64,000 nucleotides of DNA from Luteimonas sp. S4-F44 (GCF_022637415.1 NZ_CP093340.1:186001-250000), one strand, 5' to 3'. Counted from the first letter of the stretch, positions 20,101 to 28,613 are shown. Notes: a model not told the origin generated them from the sequence alone. Translations and numbers: made by a program.

Positions 20101-20518
20101 GGTGGTGCTGGCCGATGCGCTGACCTACTCCGACGGCGAGACCTTCTCGGCCGGCGTGCAGGCGCTGGGGCTTGGGCCGGTGATCGGGCAGCGCACGGCC
20201 GGCGCCGGGGTGTGGCTGAGCGACAGCAACCGGTTGGTCGATCACGGGGTGATGCGCGCGGCGCAGAACGCGCAGTTCGACCGCGACGGGCGCTGGCTGA
20301 TCGAGGGCCGCGGCGTCGAGCCGGACATCGCGGTCGACAACCTGCCGCACGCGGCGTGGCGCGGCGAGGATGCGCAGCTCGACCGCGGCATCAGCGAACT
20401 GCTGCGCCGGCTCGAGGCGACCCCGGTGCCGCGGCCGCAGCCGCAGCCGTTCCCGATCCGCGGCCGTTTCGACGACGGGCAGACGCCCGCCGTCGATGAC
20501 GTGCAGACCGGCCCATAG
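17159..20518 (+). CDS. Tricorn-type protease, S41 family
   Basis: An 1119-residue exported protein with a clear signal peptide ([15 protein letters not shown]). N-terminal WD/PD40-type repeats ([35 protein letters not shown]) form two beta-propellers. A PDZ domain near residues 790-890 and a C-terminal S41 peptidase domain follow, with the catalytic Ser in [11 protein letters not shown] and the LHSQVRGG motif. Tricorn trims peptides released by other proteases. The signal suggests a periplasmic role here. The start at 17159 is chosen over 17114 because the signal peptide begins there. Confidence 0.93.
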   Translation: MTSPSLRARALRLRSWCLLPLLGLLLCGPASAVTGYYRDPALYGAHLVFASEGDLWLSGIDGGQARRLTSHPANETQPWISADGTRLAYAADYDGATEAYVMPLAGGMPKRLSFEGGRVLVQGWTPQGEVLYATDQRVGPTWSWTLHAVHPDTLARRELPLADAREATYDEQGRLYFIRFGLAVTQDNAREYRGGARGQLWRFDPGAREAVRLAADHVGTLARPMWWQGRLYVTSDADGVPNLWSFDADGGDARQLTAHRDFEVRGAQLREGRIVYQRGADIARYDLASGDDRLLALTLATDTASRRTRWLDRPLAFLDSARVSADGSRVALTARGRVALAGTGALRRIEPALPEGSRARNAVLSPDGRWLYAIGDATGEHEIWRFPADGSGPGEALTHDGRTQRFDLAPSPDGRWLAHSDFNGALWLLDLRSGQNRRIDQSPVRAYEGIVWAPDSRALAVVRPDTSYQREQIVLYSVADGQRHVLTSDRYNSHSPAFTADGRWLYFLSEREFRATPGAPWGDRNMGPMFDRRTRLYALALQPGNRFAFQPPTELRAVDPAIDADTPEREAEKAEDAKEAAAGALPRIVTAGLSSRLYEVPVEAGNYRALAAGQKQLFVLEQPSQANATPALRSIAYRAERARIDTFAEHVAEFGLSADGKTLYYRSAEHDGPGAMYLVPVADKLPDDLAPYQVRIGDWRLAVEPAREWAQMFDDAWRMQRDYLFDPGLRGQDWVAIGNKYRPLLPRVGERTELDDLLRQMVAELGVLHSQVRGGEYRQDPERPVPASLGGVYEAHADGVRLRHIYRSDPELPDARAPLAQPGTALRAGDLITAINGQPVHTPADVALRLEHQAGQQVRLDYRRDGAARSTVAVPVTMERDAQLRYDDWVQSRREHVEQATDGRIGYLHLYAMGANDIAAFAREFYANVDREGLVIDVRRNRGGNIDSWVLGTLLRRAWAFWAPPGSAPYWNMQQSFRGHLVVLADALTYSDGETFSAGVQALGLGPVIGQRTAGAGVWLSDSNRLVDHGVMRAAQNAQFDRDGRWLIEGRGVEPDIAVDNLPHAAWRGEDAQLDRGISELLRRLEATPVPRPQPQPFPIRGRFDDGQTPAVDDVQTGP

Positions 20519-20535
20519 CCGCAGCGGCCGCACCT

Positions 20536-20556
20536 CATCCCGGCGTGCCCGGGATG
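20536..20556 (+). terminator. Candidate terminator after tricorn protease gene
   Basis: CATCCCGG pairs perfectly with CCGGGATG around a five-base loop, 18 bases past the stop at 20518. No T-run is present, which is usual for hairpins in such G+C-rich genomes. Confidence 0.5.
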
Positions 20557-20609
20557 GCGCGCCGGCGGGGCGGTACCATACCGTCCGGTCTCTCTCCGCT
20601 CGCATCGCC

Positions 20610-21278
20610 ATGTCCACACCCGCACGCCAGCCGCTTCCGCTTCCCGACGGGTTCGAACCCGCGCACGATCGCCTGCTGCTGCATTCGTGCTGCGCGCCGT
20701 GTTCGGGCGAGTTGATGGAGGCTTTCGTCGAGGCGGGCATCGACTACACGGTGTTCTTCTACAACCCCAACATCCATCCGGTGAAGGAATACCTGCTGCG
20801 CAAGGAGGAGAACATCCGCTTCGCGCAGAAGCACGGCGTGCCGTTCGTCGACGCCGACTACGACACCGATAACTGGTTCGCACGCGCCAAGGGCATGGAG
20901 AACGAGCCCGAGCGCGGCATCCGCTGCACGATGTGCTTCGACATGCGTTTCGAGCGCACCGCGCTCTACGCCCACGAGCATGGCTTCCCCCTGATCACCA
21001 GTTCGCTGGGCATCTCGCGCTGGAAGAACATGGCGCAGATCAACGACTGCGGCCACCGCGCCGCCGCGCCCTACGACGGGCTGCGTTACTGGGACTACAA
21101 CTGGCGCAAGGGCGGCGGTTCGTCGCGGATGATCGACATCAGCAAGCGCGAGCGCTTCTACCAACAGGAATACTGCGGCTGCGTGTACTCGCTGCGCGAC
21201 AGCAACCGCCATCGTCGTGCACAGGGGCGCGAGCGCATCCGCATCGGCGTCCAGTTCTACGGCGATGCCGAGGACTGA
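20610..21278 (+). CDS. queH: Epoxyqueuosine reductase QueH
   Basis: Last step of queuosine tRNA modification: reduces epoxyqueuosine to queuosine. The 222 residues carry the QueH (DUF208) cysteine motifs [22 protein letters not shown] and QEYCGCVYS, which bind an Fe-S cluster and a second iron, and the [15 protein letters not shown] block. QueH is the non-homologous replacement of QueG. The longer upstream frame overlaps tricorn and is not coding. Confidence 0.93.
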   Translation: MSTPARQPLPLPDGFEPAHDRLLLHSCCAPCSGELMEAFVEAGIDYTVFFYNPNIHPVKEYLLRKEENIRFAQKHGVPFVDADYDTDNWFARAKGMENEPERGIRCTMCFDMRFERTALYAHEHGFPLITSSLGISRWKNMAQINDCGHRAAAPYDGLRYWDYNWRKGGGSSRMIDISKRERFYQQEYCGCVYSLRDSNRHRRAQGRERIRIGVQFYGDAED

Positions 21279-21285
21279 GACGCAC

Positions 21286-21303
21286 GGCGCCGCGCGCGGC
21301 GCC
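21286..21303 (+). terminator. Palindromic GC hairpin after queH
   Basis: GGCGCCGCGCGCGGCGCC is an exact 18-base palindrome seven bases past the queH stop. It can fold as a tight hairpin and may end the transcript; there is no T-run. Confidence 0.35.
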
Positions 21304-21345
21304 CCCGATGCGCTACTGTCGCCGATCATCCGAAGGAGACCCGTC

Positions 21346-23046
21346 ATGCGCCTCGTCCTGGCCGCCTGTGCCACCCTGGCCATCGCGCTGCCCGCGGTTG
21401 CCGCAGACCGCATCACCGGTCGTGCGTTCGCGACCCGCAGCGAAGTCCTTGCCCCGCACGCGATGGCCGCGACCTCGCACCCGCTGGCGACCCAGATCGC
21501 ACTCGACACGATGCGTGCTGGTGGTTCGGCGGTCGATGCCGCGATTGCCGCCAATGCCGCGCTCGGGTTGATGGAACCGACCGGCAACGGCATCGGCGGC
21601 GATCTGTTCGCGATCGTCTGGGACCCGAAGACGCGGCGTCTGTACGGCTACGACGGCTCCGGTCGTTCGCCGCAGTCGCTGACGCTGGCCGAGTTCGCGC
21701 GCCGCGGGCTGACCGACATTCCCTCGCACGGTCCGCTGCCGGTCACCGTGCCCGGTGCGGTCGACGGCTGGTTCGCGCTGCATGGCCGCTTCGGCCGACG
21801 CGCGATGTCCGACAACCTCGCGCCGGCGATCCGCTACGCGCGCGAAGGCCATCCCGTGCATGAGGTCATTGCCTACTACTGGGACCGGTCGGTGCCACGG
21901 CTGTCGCAGTGGCCCGGCTTCACCGAGCAGTTCACGATCGACGGCCGCGCGCCGCGCAAGGGCGAGACCTGGCGCAACCCCAATCTCGCCAATACCTTGC
22001 AGGCGATCGCCGACGGCGGCCGCGACGCGTTCTACAAGGGCCAGATCGCGCGCACCATCGGCGACTACTTCGCCGCCAATGACGGCTTCCTCTCGTACGA
22101 GGACCTGGCCGCGCACACTGGCAACTGGGTCGAGCCGGTGTCGACGAACTATCGCGGCGTCGATGTCTGGGAGTTGCCGCCCAGCGGGCAGGGCATCGCC
22201 GCGCTGCAGATCCTCAACCTGCTCGAACCCTACGATCTCGCGTCCTACGGCTTCGGCAGTCCCGAGCACGTGCACCTGTTCACCGAAGCCAAGAAGCTGG
22301 CCTTCGCCGACCGCGCGCGCTGGTACGCTGACCCGGCCTTCCATCCCGCACCCGTCGCCCGGCTGATCTCCAAGGACTACGCACGCGAGCGCGGGCAGCT
22401 GATCTCGATGGACCGCGCGCTGCGCGAGGTGCAGCCGGGCACGCCGCGCCAACTCGACGAAGGCGACACGATCTACCTGACCACGGCCGATGCCGATGGC
22501 ATGATGGTCTCGCTGATCCAGTCCAATTACCGCGGCATGGGCAGCGGCATGGCACCGCCGGGCCTGGGCTTCATTCTGCAGGACCGCGGCGAGCAATTTG
22601 TGCTCAAGGCCGACCACCCCAACGGCTACGCGCCGGGCAAGCGGCCGTTCCACACGATCATCCCCGCGTTCGCGACCCGCGACGGCGAGCCGTGGCTGAG
22701 CTTCGGTGTGATGGGCGGCGCGATGCAACCGCAGGGCCATGTGCAGATCCTGATCAACATGATCGACTTCGGCATGAACCTGCAGGAAGCCGGCGATGCG
22801 CCGCGGATCCAGCACGACGGCTCGACCGAGCCGACCGGTCAGAACACCGCGATGACCGACGGCGGCGAGCTCGACCTGGAAAGCGGCTTCTCGTACGAGA
22901 CCGTGCGCGCGCTGATGATGAAGGGCCATTCCGTGCGCTTCTCGCACGGGCCCTACGGTGGCTACCAGGCGATCATGAAGAACCCGCACGGCGGCTGGAT
23001 CGGCGCCAGCGAATCGCGCAAGGACGGCCAGGCGGCCGGCTACTGA
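21346..23046 (+). CDS. Gamma-glutamyltransferase family protein
   Basis: A 566-residue periplasmic hydrolase or transferase acting on glutathione and other gamma-glutamyl compounds. A signal peptide (LVLAACATLAIALPAVAA) is followed by the large-subunit block GGSAVDAAIAANAALGLMEP with GNGIGGDLFAIV. The autoprocessing and catalytic Thr is about T375 in DEGDTIYLTTAD. The residue after it is Ile where classical enzymes have His, so this is a divergent branch. The start follows AAGGAGA closely. Confidence 0.9.
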   Translation: MRLVLAACATLAIALPAVAADRITGRAFATRSEVLAPHAMAATSHPLATQIALDTMRAGGSAVDAAIAANAALGLMEPTGNGIGGDLFAIVWDPKTRRLYGYDGSGRSPQSLTLAEFARRGLTDIPSHGPLPVTVPGAVDGWFALHGRFGRRAMSDNLAPAIRYAREGHPVHEVIAYYWDRSVPRLSQWPGFTEQFTIDGRAPRKGETWRNPNLANTLQAIADGGRDAFYKGQIARTIGDYFAANDGFLSYEDLAAHTGNWVEPVSTNYRGVDVWELPPSGQGIAALQILNLLEPYDLASYGFGSPEHVHLFTEAKKLAFADRARWYADPAFHPAPVARLISKDYARERGQLISMDRALREVQPGTPRQLDEGDTIYLTTADADGMMVSLIQSNYRGMGSGMAPPGLGFILQDRGEQFVLKADHPNGYAPGKRPFHTIIPAFATRDGEPWLSFGVMGGAMQPQGHVQILINMIDFGMNLQEAGDAPRIQHDGSTEPTGQNTAMTDGGELDLESGFSYETVRALMMKGHSVRFSHGPYGGYQAIMKNPHGGWIGASESRKDGQAAGY

Positions 23047-23065
23047 GCGAAGGTCGACGCCCCAA

Positions 23066-23120
23066 GTCACCTCCCCCGCTTGCGGGGGAGATTGGCGCGG
23101 CAAGCGCCGGTTGGGGCACC
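23066..23120. repeat. Intergenic double-hairpin repeat, copy A
   Basis: A 55-base element: GTCAC, then CTCCCCCGC/GCGGGGGAG as a perfect stem around TT, then GGCGC/GCGCC, ending GGTTGGGGC. A closely related copy lies at 40590-40645. Both are outside genes. It resembles the dispersed palindromic repeats common in proteobacterial genomes. Here it also sits 20 bases past the ggt stop and may act as its terminator. Confidence 0.65.
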
Positions 23121-23173
23121 ACACAATCGGCACCGCGTATCCTGCACCGATGATCGACATCCGGAAGTCCTCG

Positions 23174-24214
23174 ATGCGCCCCCTGCTGCTCGCCGTCCTG
23201 ATCGCGACGTTCGCCGCGCCAGCCGCGCAGGCCCAGGCGCCGTACACACGCTTCGACGAGGCGCCGCAGGCCGATGCGCCCTCGCAGGCCGAACAGCGCG
23301 CCTGGACCGACTGGCTGCAGCGCAGCGCCGCCGCCCTTGCCGAACGCGGCCAGCCGCGCGATCTCGCACTGGCGGCGATGCTGCGTTCTGCGACCACGAT
23401 GGCGGGCGATGCGCCGAGTGATGACGACGCGCCGTCGTTGGCGGCGCCCGCCGATGCGCAGGCCGACGCCTGGCGTCGCAGCGCGGCGGACAAGGCCGGA
23501 GGCGATGCGTTGGCCAATGCGTTGTTGATGGCCGGCGGCGACGCCCCGCTTCGCCTGCGCGCAGCGCAGCGCTGGCTCGGCAGCGACCCAGAGAATCTCG
23601 CGCCCTTGCTGTACCGGGGCGGCCGTGTCGACACGCTGCTGGCCGATGCGCGCGGCGCCCGTCGCTTCGACCTGGGCATGCTCGAGCAGGTCCGCTGGAT
23701 TCAGGCTGCGCTGCTGCGCCACCCGCCGACCGCGACCGAACGCGCTGCATTGGCCGATGCCGGCGACTACATCGCCGATGAGCACGCGGCGACAATCGCG
23801 ATGACGCTGTGGGCCGCGTTCCCGCCGCCGGGCCTGGCGCCGATGTTGCAGGCCTGCTCGCCGGACGCGTTGCGCGGCGACGTCGGCCGCCTGCGCGATT
23901 GCCGCCATGTCGGTACGCTGATGGCCGACACCGCTGATACACAACTCGGTCGCATGCTCGGCCTGGAACTGCTGGCGCGCACCGCGTCGACCGCGGCCGA
24001 TCGGCGCGACGCGCAGTCGCGCCAGCGCACGCTCGATTGGCAGATGCTCGAGTGGGGGCGTATCGCCGGGTCGCAGCCGCGCGACGGCGCCGCGCAGCTG
24101 GTGCGTCTGCTTGCCGACCCGTCGATCCGCAGCGAGGTCGCGCTGGTCGAGCGCGTGCTGCAGGAGGCGGGCGTGCCGCTGACGCCCCCGGTGGACTGGC
24201 AGCCGATGCGTTGA
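23174..24214 (+). CDS. Exported protein of unknown function
   Basis: A 346-residue protein with a clear signal peptide, MRPLLLAVLIATFAAPAAQAQ. The ATG at 23174 is chosen because GGAAG precedes it at good spacing and the signal begins there; 23150 is the other option. The rest is Ala-rich and helical, with short repeated helix-like segments and few conserved motifs, and only two cysteines that could pair (in CSPDALRGDVGRLRDC). I do not recognise a domain. It resembles the helical exported proteins typical of this bacterial family. Confidence 0.7.
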   Translation: MRPLLLAVLIATFAAPAAQAQAPYTRFDEAPQADAPSQAEQRAWTDWLQRSAAALAERGQPRDLALAAMLRSATTMAGDAPSDDDAPSLAAPADAQADAWRRSAADKAGGDALANALLMAGGDAPLRLRAAQRWLGSDPENLAPLLYRGGRVDTLLADARGARRFDLGMLEQVRWIQAALLRHPPTATERAALADAGDYIADEHAATIAMTLWAAFPPPGLAPMLQACSPDALRGDVGRLRDCRHVGTLMADTADTQLGRMLGLELLARTASTAADRRDAQSRQRTLDWQMLEWGRIAGSQPRDGAAQLVRLLADPSIRSEVALVERVLQEAGVPLTPPVDWQPMR

Positions 24215-24484
24215 TCCGCAGCGCGCCGCGTCGCGTGTGCGTGGTCAGTCGCGTCTGATCGCACGCCCGCGCACGGTGCGCGCTTCGAACACGAACGCGT
24301 AGGTCAGACGCACCGGCACGGCGACGGCGACCGCGTCGTCGCCGCGACAGTCCGGATCGGCGTCGGCGGCCGCCGCGTCGGGAAATGTACAGATCGCGGC
24401 CGCGATAAATGACCAACGCGCCAATGCGGCGTCTACAGCGTGGGCGAACGGCGCAATGCCGGTCGTCCGCAACGCACGAAGTGC
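24215..24484. other. Non-coding or decayed stretch
   Basis: About 270 bases with no gene I can support. A minus-strand frame (24245-24472) reads a hydrophobic ALARWSFIAAAICTFPDAAAA segment and ends AFVFEARTVRGRAIRRD. It looks like an exported-protein tail but has no good start, and it merges at its upstream end with the decayed M56 copy. It is probably part of the same rearranged debris. Confidence 0.35.
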
Positions 24485-24755
24485 GGATCCCGTGCTGCGC
24501 GGTGGCCGTGGCCAGGCGGGCTTGCCGCTGGCCCAGGACGCCCTGTTCGGCGCCGAGCCGGCGTTGCTCGCTGCCCAGCCGTTCTTGCTGCGTGCCCGGT
24601 TCGCCCTGTTCGCCGCCGAGGCGGGCGAGCGGCTCGAACCAGGGGTCGAAGCGGCGCTGGGCGGCGGGGTCGCGGATCAGCTAGCGGTCGCCGCCGCGTC
24701 GCAGCCACAGCGCAGTGCCGCCGGGTTGGCGCCAGGCGTCCTCTGCGCGCTCACG
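24485..24755 (-). pseudogene. Decayed duplicate of the M56 metallopeptidase 3' end
   Basis: On the minus strand this stretch reads TALWLRRGGDR, a TAG stop, LIRDPAAQRRFDPWFEP, then LARLGGEQGEPGTQQERLG and further LG-x-x-Q units. It is colinear with residues about 466-540 of the intact M56 protein at 26365-28221, where the text reads DALWLRRGNDRYLIRDP. The in-frame stop replaces the Tyr codon. The copy has lost its upstream part, replaced by the 3' end of the tetR gene. Confidence 0.75.
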
Positions 24756-25372
24756 GCTTCCAGATAGGCCGTGCACATCAGCAGCAACTGTTCGCGAACA
24801 GCCTCGGCTTCAGTGGAAGGGAGGTTGCGTTCGAACACGTTGCGCACCGTCCCGAAGATGGTGGTCAGAAGCGTGAGATTGACGCCCGGCAAGTCAGTGA
24901 AGACAGCGTCGGACGCACTGGAGAGCATCGTGGTGGTCGCGGCATCGACACGTCGGCCAAACGCCTCAATCAACGGGCCGTTATCCAATTCCGCGATGGC
25001 GCGGTAGAGCGCTTGGGTCACGTCGGGGCGTTCCATCTTGGCGTTCCAGTAGGTGGTGAGAAGCGCTTCCACCATCTGGCGGACGGGGATTCCATGCCGT
25101 GCCTTACAAGTGGTCTCCACCTTCTCAGCCAAGGTGTCCATGTAGCGCTCATTCAAGGCATAGAACAACGCCTGCTTGTTCGGAAAGTACTGATACATGG
25201 TGCCGACCGAGACCCCGGCGCGCAGGGCGACCCGCGTCGTCGTCAGTCGGTAAGGGCCATCGGTCAGCAAAACCTGAATCGTTGCCTCGAAAATCGCATC
25301 CAGCGTGGCCAGCGCGCGGGCCTGACGCGGCTTTTTACGGGCGTCCAGGCGGGGAGACGTGCGCGACGGCAT
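24677..25372 (-). CDS. TetR-family transcriptional regulator
   Basis: A 231-residue repressor. The N-terminal helix-turn-helix is clear: TLDAIFEATIQVLLTDG, then TTTRVALRAGVSVGTMYQYFPNKQALFYAL. It is divergent from an SDR gene across a 70-base gap holding the palindrome GAAGGATCCTTC. The C-terminal 20 or so residues (after LEAVSAQR) read out of frame through the decayed M56 copy, so the native stop seems lost and the tail is probably foreign. G+C is visibly lower than the surroundings, suggesting transfer. Confidence 0.85.
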   Translation of the reverse strand: MPSRTSPRLDARKKPRQARALATLDAIFEATIQVLLTDGPYRLTTTRVALRAGVSVGTMYQYFPNKQALFYALNERYMDTLAEKVETTCKARHGIPVRQMVEALLTTYWNAKMERPDVTQALYRAIAELDNGPLIEAFGRRVDAATTTMLSSASDAVFTDLPGVNLTLLTTIFGTVRNVFERNLPSTEAEAVREQLLLMCTAYLEAVSAQRTPGANPAALRCGCDAAATAS

Positions 25373-25442
25373 AAGCGAATTCCAAAACCGAAGGATCCTT
25401 CACACAATAGCAACGCCCACACACTCCTGATAGGAGCTGGTC
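25373..25442. promoter_or_regulatory. tetR/SDR divergent operator region
   Basis: The gap between the divergent genes contains the perfect 12-base palindrome GAAGGATCCTTC at 25390-25401, a natural TetR operator candidate. AGGAG at about 25432-25436 serves the SDR gene, whose start is a GTG at 25443. Confidence 0.55.
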
Positions 25443-26178
25443 GTGAATGCCACACAGCGCGTTGCACTCGTCACTGGCGCGAATAAAGGGATTGGACGGG
25501 AAATTGCCCGCCAGCTTGCCCGCGCTGGCATCTCCGTCATCATTGGCGCTCGCGATCTGGGGCGCGCGCAAGTTGCGGTCGACGATCTGGCCTCTCACGG
25601 ACTGCGTGTTGAGTCCCTGCGCATCGATCTCAACGATGCAGTGAGCATTCAATCCGCGGCTGAGTTTATCCAGGCCAATTATGGAAGGCTGGATATTCTC
25701 GTGAATAACGCCGGCATCGTGGATACCCACGACGGGCCGCCGAGCACGGCGGCACCTGAAGCGGTGCGTCGCATTATCGAGACCAACTTCGTCGGCACGT
25801 TGCAAGTGACGCAGGCCATGCTGCCTATGCTGCGTCAATCGGTGGCGGGTCGGATCGTCAATGTGTCCAGCTCTCTCGGCTCACTGACGCTCAATGGCGA
25901 TCCGACCTCGAAATTCTATGCCGTACGCTTGACTGGCTATAACGCATCCAAGGCGGCACTCAACATGCTGACCGTGCTGCTTGCCGAAGAGCTTCGTGGG
26001 ACATCCATTGTCGTCAATTCGATCTCCCCCCGGTCATGTGAAAACGGATCTGAACGGGCATCAGGCAGAAATCGAAGTGGAAGAGGGCGCGACGTTGCCG
26101 GTCGAGTACGCGCTTCTTGGTGATGACGCGGTTTCCGGTCGATTTGTCGAAACACCGCACACCGCGATCCCGTGGTAG
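25443..26178 (+). pseudogene. Short-chain dehydrogenase/reductase, frameshifted near the 3' end
   Basis: An NAD(P)-dependent SDR. TGANKGIGREIA is the cofactor loop, NNAG is present, and the catalytic YNASK is intact. The first frame runs to 26123 with a nonsense tail. The true C-terminus, GHVKTDLNGHQAEIEV through FVETPHTAIPW, continues in the next frame to 26178. The break is at the C run in ATCTCCCCCCGGTCATG near 26024-26033; removing one C restores NSISPGHVKTDLNGH. It could be a real frameshift, slippage, or a sequencing error. It is paired with the TetR gene. Confidence 0.8.
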
Positions 26179-26255
26179 CGCAACGAGCAGGCATGCGGGA
26201 CCTAAAAGGGGTTCCATTCCTGGTGCGTCGGGCGCATCGGGCCGTTCGCCGCAAG

Positions 26256-26293
26256 CGTCGCAAGGCGCGGCGCCCGTCGCAAGGCGCGGCGCC
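26256..26293. repeat. Tandem 19-bp direct repeat
   Basis: CGTCGCAAGGCGCGGCGCC occurs twice back to back, at 26256-26274 and 26275-26293, in the gap between the SDR gene and the M56 gene. It may mark a junction formed in the rearrangement of this region. No other role is visible. Confidence 0.6.
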
Positions 26294-26364
26294 GGTAGCG
26301 GGGCACGGCACGCGGGCGGTGCGTGGGCCGTGGCCCTGCGCATCGCCCGCGGCCGCGACCACGG

Positions 26365-28221
26365 TTACAGCCGCTGCGCCTTGCCGGCGGCCAGTGCGTC
26401 GTCGAGCAGGCGCGGCAGCGCCGCTTCGACCTGGCGGCTGGCCTCGGCCTGGCGCTCCCCGAGCGCGCCCTGACGGCGGCCCAGTTCGGCCTGCTGTCGG
26501 CCCAGCGCACGTTGACGGTCGCCAAGTTCGCGCTGGCGGGCGGCGATCTCCTCGAGGTCGCGCCGTTCGCTGGCCGGCACGTCGCCGTCGCCGGCCAGTC
26601 CGCGCTGTGCGGCGGCAGTGGCCAGGCGGGCCTGCCGCTGACCCAGGGTGCCCTGCTCGGCGCCGAGCCGGCCTTGCTCGCCGCCCAGCCGACCTTGCTG
26701 CTTGCCCAGCTCGCCCTGCTCGCGGCCGAGGCGGGCGACGGGTTCGAACAGCGTGTCGAAGCGGCGCAGGGTGGCGGGGTCGCGGATCAGATAGCGGTCG
26801 TTGCCGCGTCGCAGCCACAACGCATCGCCGCTGCCGGTCTGGCGCTTGGCCTCCTCGAAATCCTCCGTCGACCCGCTCATGACGAAATCGGCGCCGCCGC
26901 GGCTCCGCACATAGGCCTGGGGCGTGTGGCCGGAGATCTGGATCTGGCGGGTGCTGACCGTCGTCGCCGAGGCGACCGACGAGGCGATCGCCGGTGCAGC
27001 GGCGGCCAGGGCTTCGGACGTCGCGGCGGCCGTGATCGCGGCGATCTCGGCTGAACTGAGCGCGGCCTCGGCCGCCTGCGCCGCGGAGGTGGCGATCTTG
27101 GCGATCTCTTCCGCGCTGAGCGCGGCGGCCACCGTCGCGGCGATGGGGTGCGCAGGCGCCAACGGTGTCGCGGGCGCCGCCGGTGCCGTCACCGGCAACA
27201 CCGGGCGCGTGGGGGTCGCGGCTGCGGCCGGCACCAGGGGCACGGCGGGGGCGGCAGGCGCCGCGACCAACCGCAGCGGCAGCACGCCGGCAACGGCGAC
27301 CCCGAGCAGCAATAGCGATGCGCCCAGGCGAGAGGAGGAATGCGTGGTCTGCAGCATGGTCAGTCTCCGCTTGAGGCTCAGGAAGGTGGGCGATGCACTG
27401 GCCAGGCACGCGGGCCGGCCAGGCGTGACGCCCAGGCGCACCAGCAGGCGGCCGTAGCCGTGCCGGCAGCGATGGTCGCCGGCGACCACCGCGGCGTCGC
27501 AGGCGGCCTCGCGGGCGATGCCGTACTCGCGCACGGCCAGATGCACCAGGGGGTGGAAGAACAGCAGGTGGCGCGCCAGCGTCGGCACCCAGCCCAGCCA
27601 CAGGTCGCCGCGGCGCAGATGCACCAGTTCGTGGGTCAGGGCCATGTCCAGTTCGTCGCTGTCGAGCGCGGTCTGTTCGGGCAGCAGCAGGGTGGGGCGC
27701 AGGGCACCGACCAACTGTGGCGAGGCGATCCGTGCGGAGATCCGCAGCGGCGGTGCGCGGCGCAGGCCGTGAGCCTCGCAGGCCAGCGCCAGCGCCTGGG
27801 TCAGCGACGCGTCGGTGCAGGGCCGCGCGCTGCGGACCAGGGCGCGAGCGTCGCGCCAGCCGCGCAAGGTGCCGACGGCCATCAGCAGGACACCGGCGGC
27901 CCACAGGGCCGCGATTGCGACCGGCCACAGCGGTACGGCGAGCTGCGGCGTCTGCACGGCGACGATCGCGACGTCGCTGGCGGGCAGCGCCAATGCCGGC
28001 ATCGGTGGTGGGGCGGTGGCCGGCAGCCACGGCAGTTCAAGCCGGCCGACGGTCAGGCCCAGCACGGCCTGCAGACCCACCAGCCACCACAGCCAACACT
28101 GGCTGGCGGCGGACAGCCGCGGCAGCCAGCGGCACAGGCCCCAGATCACGGCGGCGAGCACCAGAGTGTGCAGGCTGGTCGTGGCCAGGCGTTCGAGCAG
28201 CAGCGTGATCGTGGTGTCCAT
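26365..28221 (-). CDS. M56-family (BlaR1/MecR1-like) membrane metallopeptidase with LG-x-x-Q heptads
   Basis: A 618-residue membrane protein. Hydrophobic segments near residues 16-31, 41-60, 96-118 and 300-322 flank a cytoplasmic zinc protease motif, HELVH at 197-201. BlaR1-type proteins cut their BlaI repressor in response to a signal. The sensor part is not a penicillin-binding domain. Instead there is an Ala/Pro-rich stretch (about 320-420) and two blocks of LG-x-x-Q-x-x heptads (498-533 and 566-592), likely coiled coil. It begins two bases past the blaI-like gene's stop, so they form one operon. Confidence 0.88.
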   Translation of the reverse strand: MDTTITLLLERLATTSLHTLVLAAVIWGLCRWLPRLSAASQCWLWWLVGLQAVLGLTVGRLELPWLPATAPPPMPALALPASDVAIVAVQTPQLAVPLWPVAIAALWAAGVLLMAVGTLRGWRDARALVRSARPCTDASLTQALALACEAHGLRRAPPLRISARIASPQLVGALRPTLLLPEQTALDSDELDMALTHELVHLRRGDLWLGWVPTLARHLLFFHPLVHLAVREYGIAREAACDAAVVAGDHRCRHGYGRLLVRLGVTPGRPACLASASPTFLSLKRRLTMLQTTHSSSRLGASLLLLGVAVAGVLPLRLVAAPAAPAVPLVPAAAATPTRPVLPVTAPAAPATPLAPAHPIAATVAAALSAEEIAKIATSAAQAAEAALSSAEIAAITAAATSEALAAAAPAIASSVASATTVSTRQIQISGHTPQAYVRSRGGADFVMSGSTEDFEEAKRQTGSGDALWLRRGNDRYLIRDPATLRRFDTLFEPVARLGREQGELGKQQGRLGGEQGRLGAEQGTLGQRQARLATAAAQRGLAGDGDVPASERRDLEEIAARQRELGDRQRALGRQQAELGRRQGALGERQAEASRQVEAALPRLLDDALAAGKAQRL

Positions 28222-28223
28222 GC

Positions 28224-28613
28224 TCAGTCCTCCCCGCGCTCGGATTGCAGGCGTGCGACCAGCGCCTCGAGTTCGGCCAGCTCGTCGTCGCTGACCTTGC
28301 CGCGCTTGGACATGAAGGCCACGAACGGGCTCACCGAGCCCTGCAGGGTCTTCTCCACGAAGGCCGCGACCGCGCCCTGTACCACGTCGTCCTCGCCGCG
28401 CGTGGCGGCATAGCGATAGACGCCATCGACGCGATGGCGGCGCAGATAGCCCTTGGCGCGCAGCCGCTCCATCATCGTGAGCACAGTCGAGCGCGCCAGG
28501 CCGCGCGCCTCGCCGAAGTCGGCGGCGACTTCGCCGACCGTGGCATCTCCTTGCTGTCCGATCGACTGGAGCAAGGCGAGCTCCTGGTCTCCGATCGTGG
28601 ATCTGGCCATCAT
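28224..28613 (-). CDS. BlaI/MecI-family repressor
   Basis: A 129-residue winged-helix repressor: the core reads LARSTVLTMMERLRAKGYLRRHR, with a C-terminal dimer helix rich in Glu and Leu. It should be the target of the M56 peptidase encoded just downstream. Two operator-like sites of BlaI type lie upstream at 28627-28642 and 28653-28670. The start is ATGATG; the second ATG (28610) has better spacing to GGGA and may be the one used. Confidence 0.92.
   Translation of the reverse strand: MMARSTIGDQELALLQSIGQQGDATVGEVAADFGEARGLARSTVLTMMERLRAKGYLRRHRVDGVYRYAATRGEDDVVQGAVAAFVEKTLQGSVSPFVAFMSKRGKVSDDELAELEALVARLQSERGED

Noticed and set aside
20649..20660. GGGTTCGAACCC, resembling a tRNA T-loop
   Set aside because: It lies in the queH coding sequence (DGFEPAH) and no other tRNA arms surround it.
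21313..23679. 788-residue minus-strand frame opposite gamma-glutamyltransferase
   Set aside because: Arg/Ala/Gly-rich shadow of the ggt coding sequence; no domain, no ribosome site, and the plus strand has clear homology.
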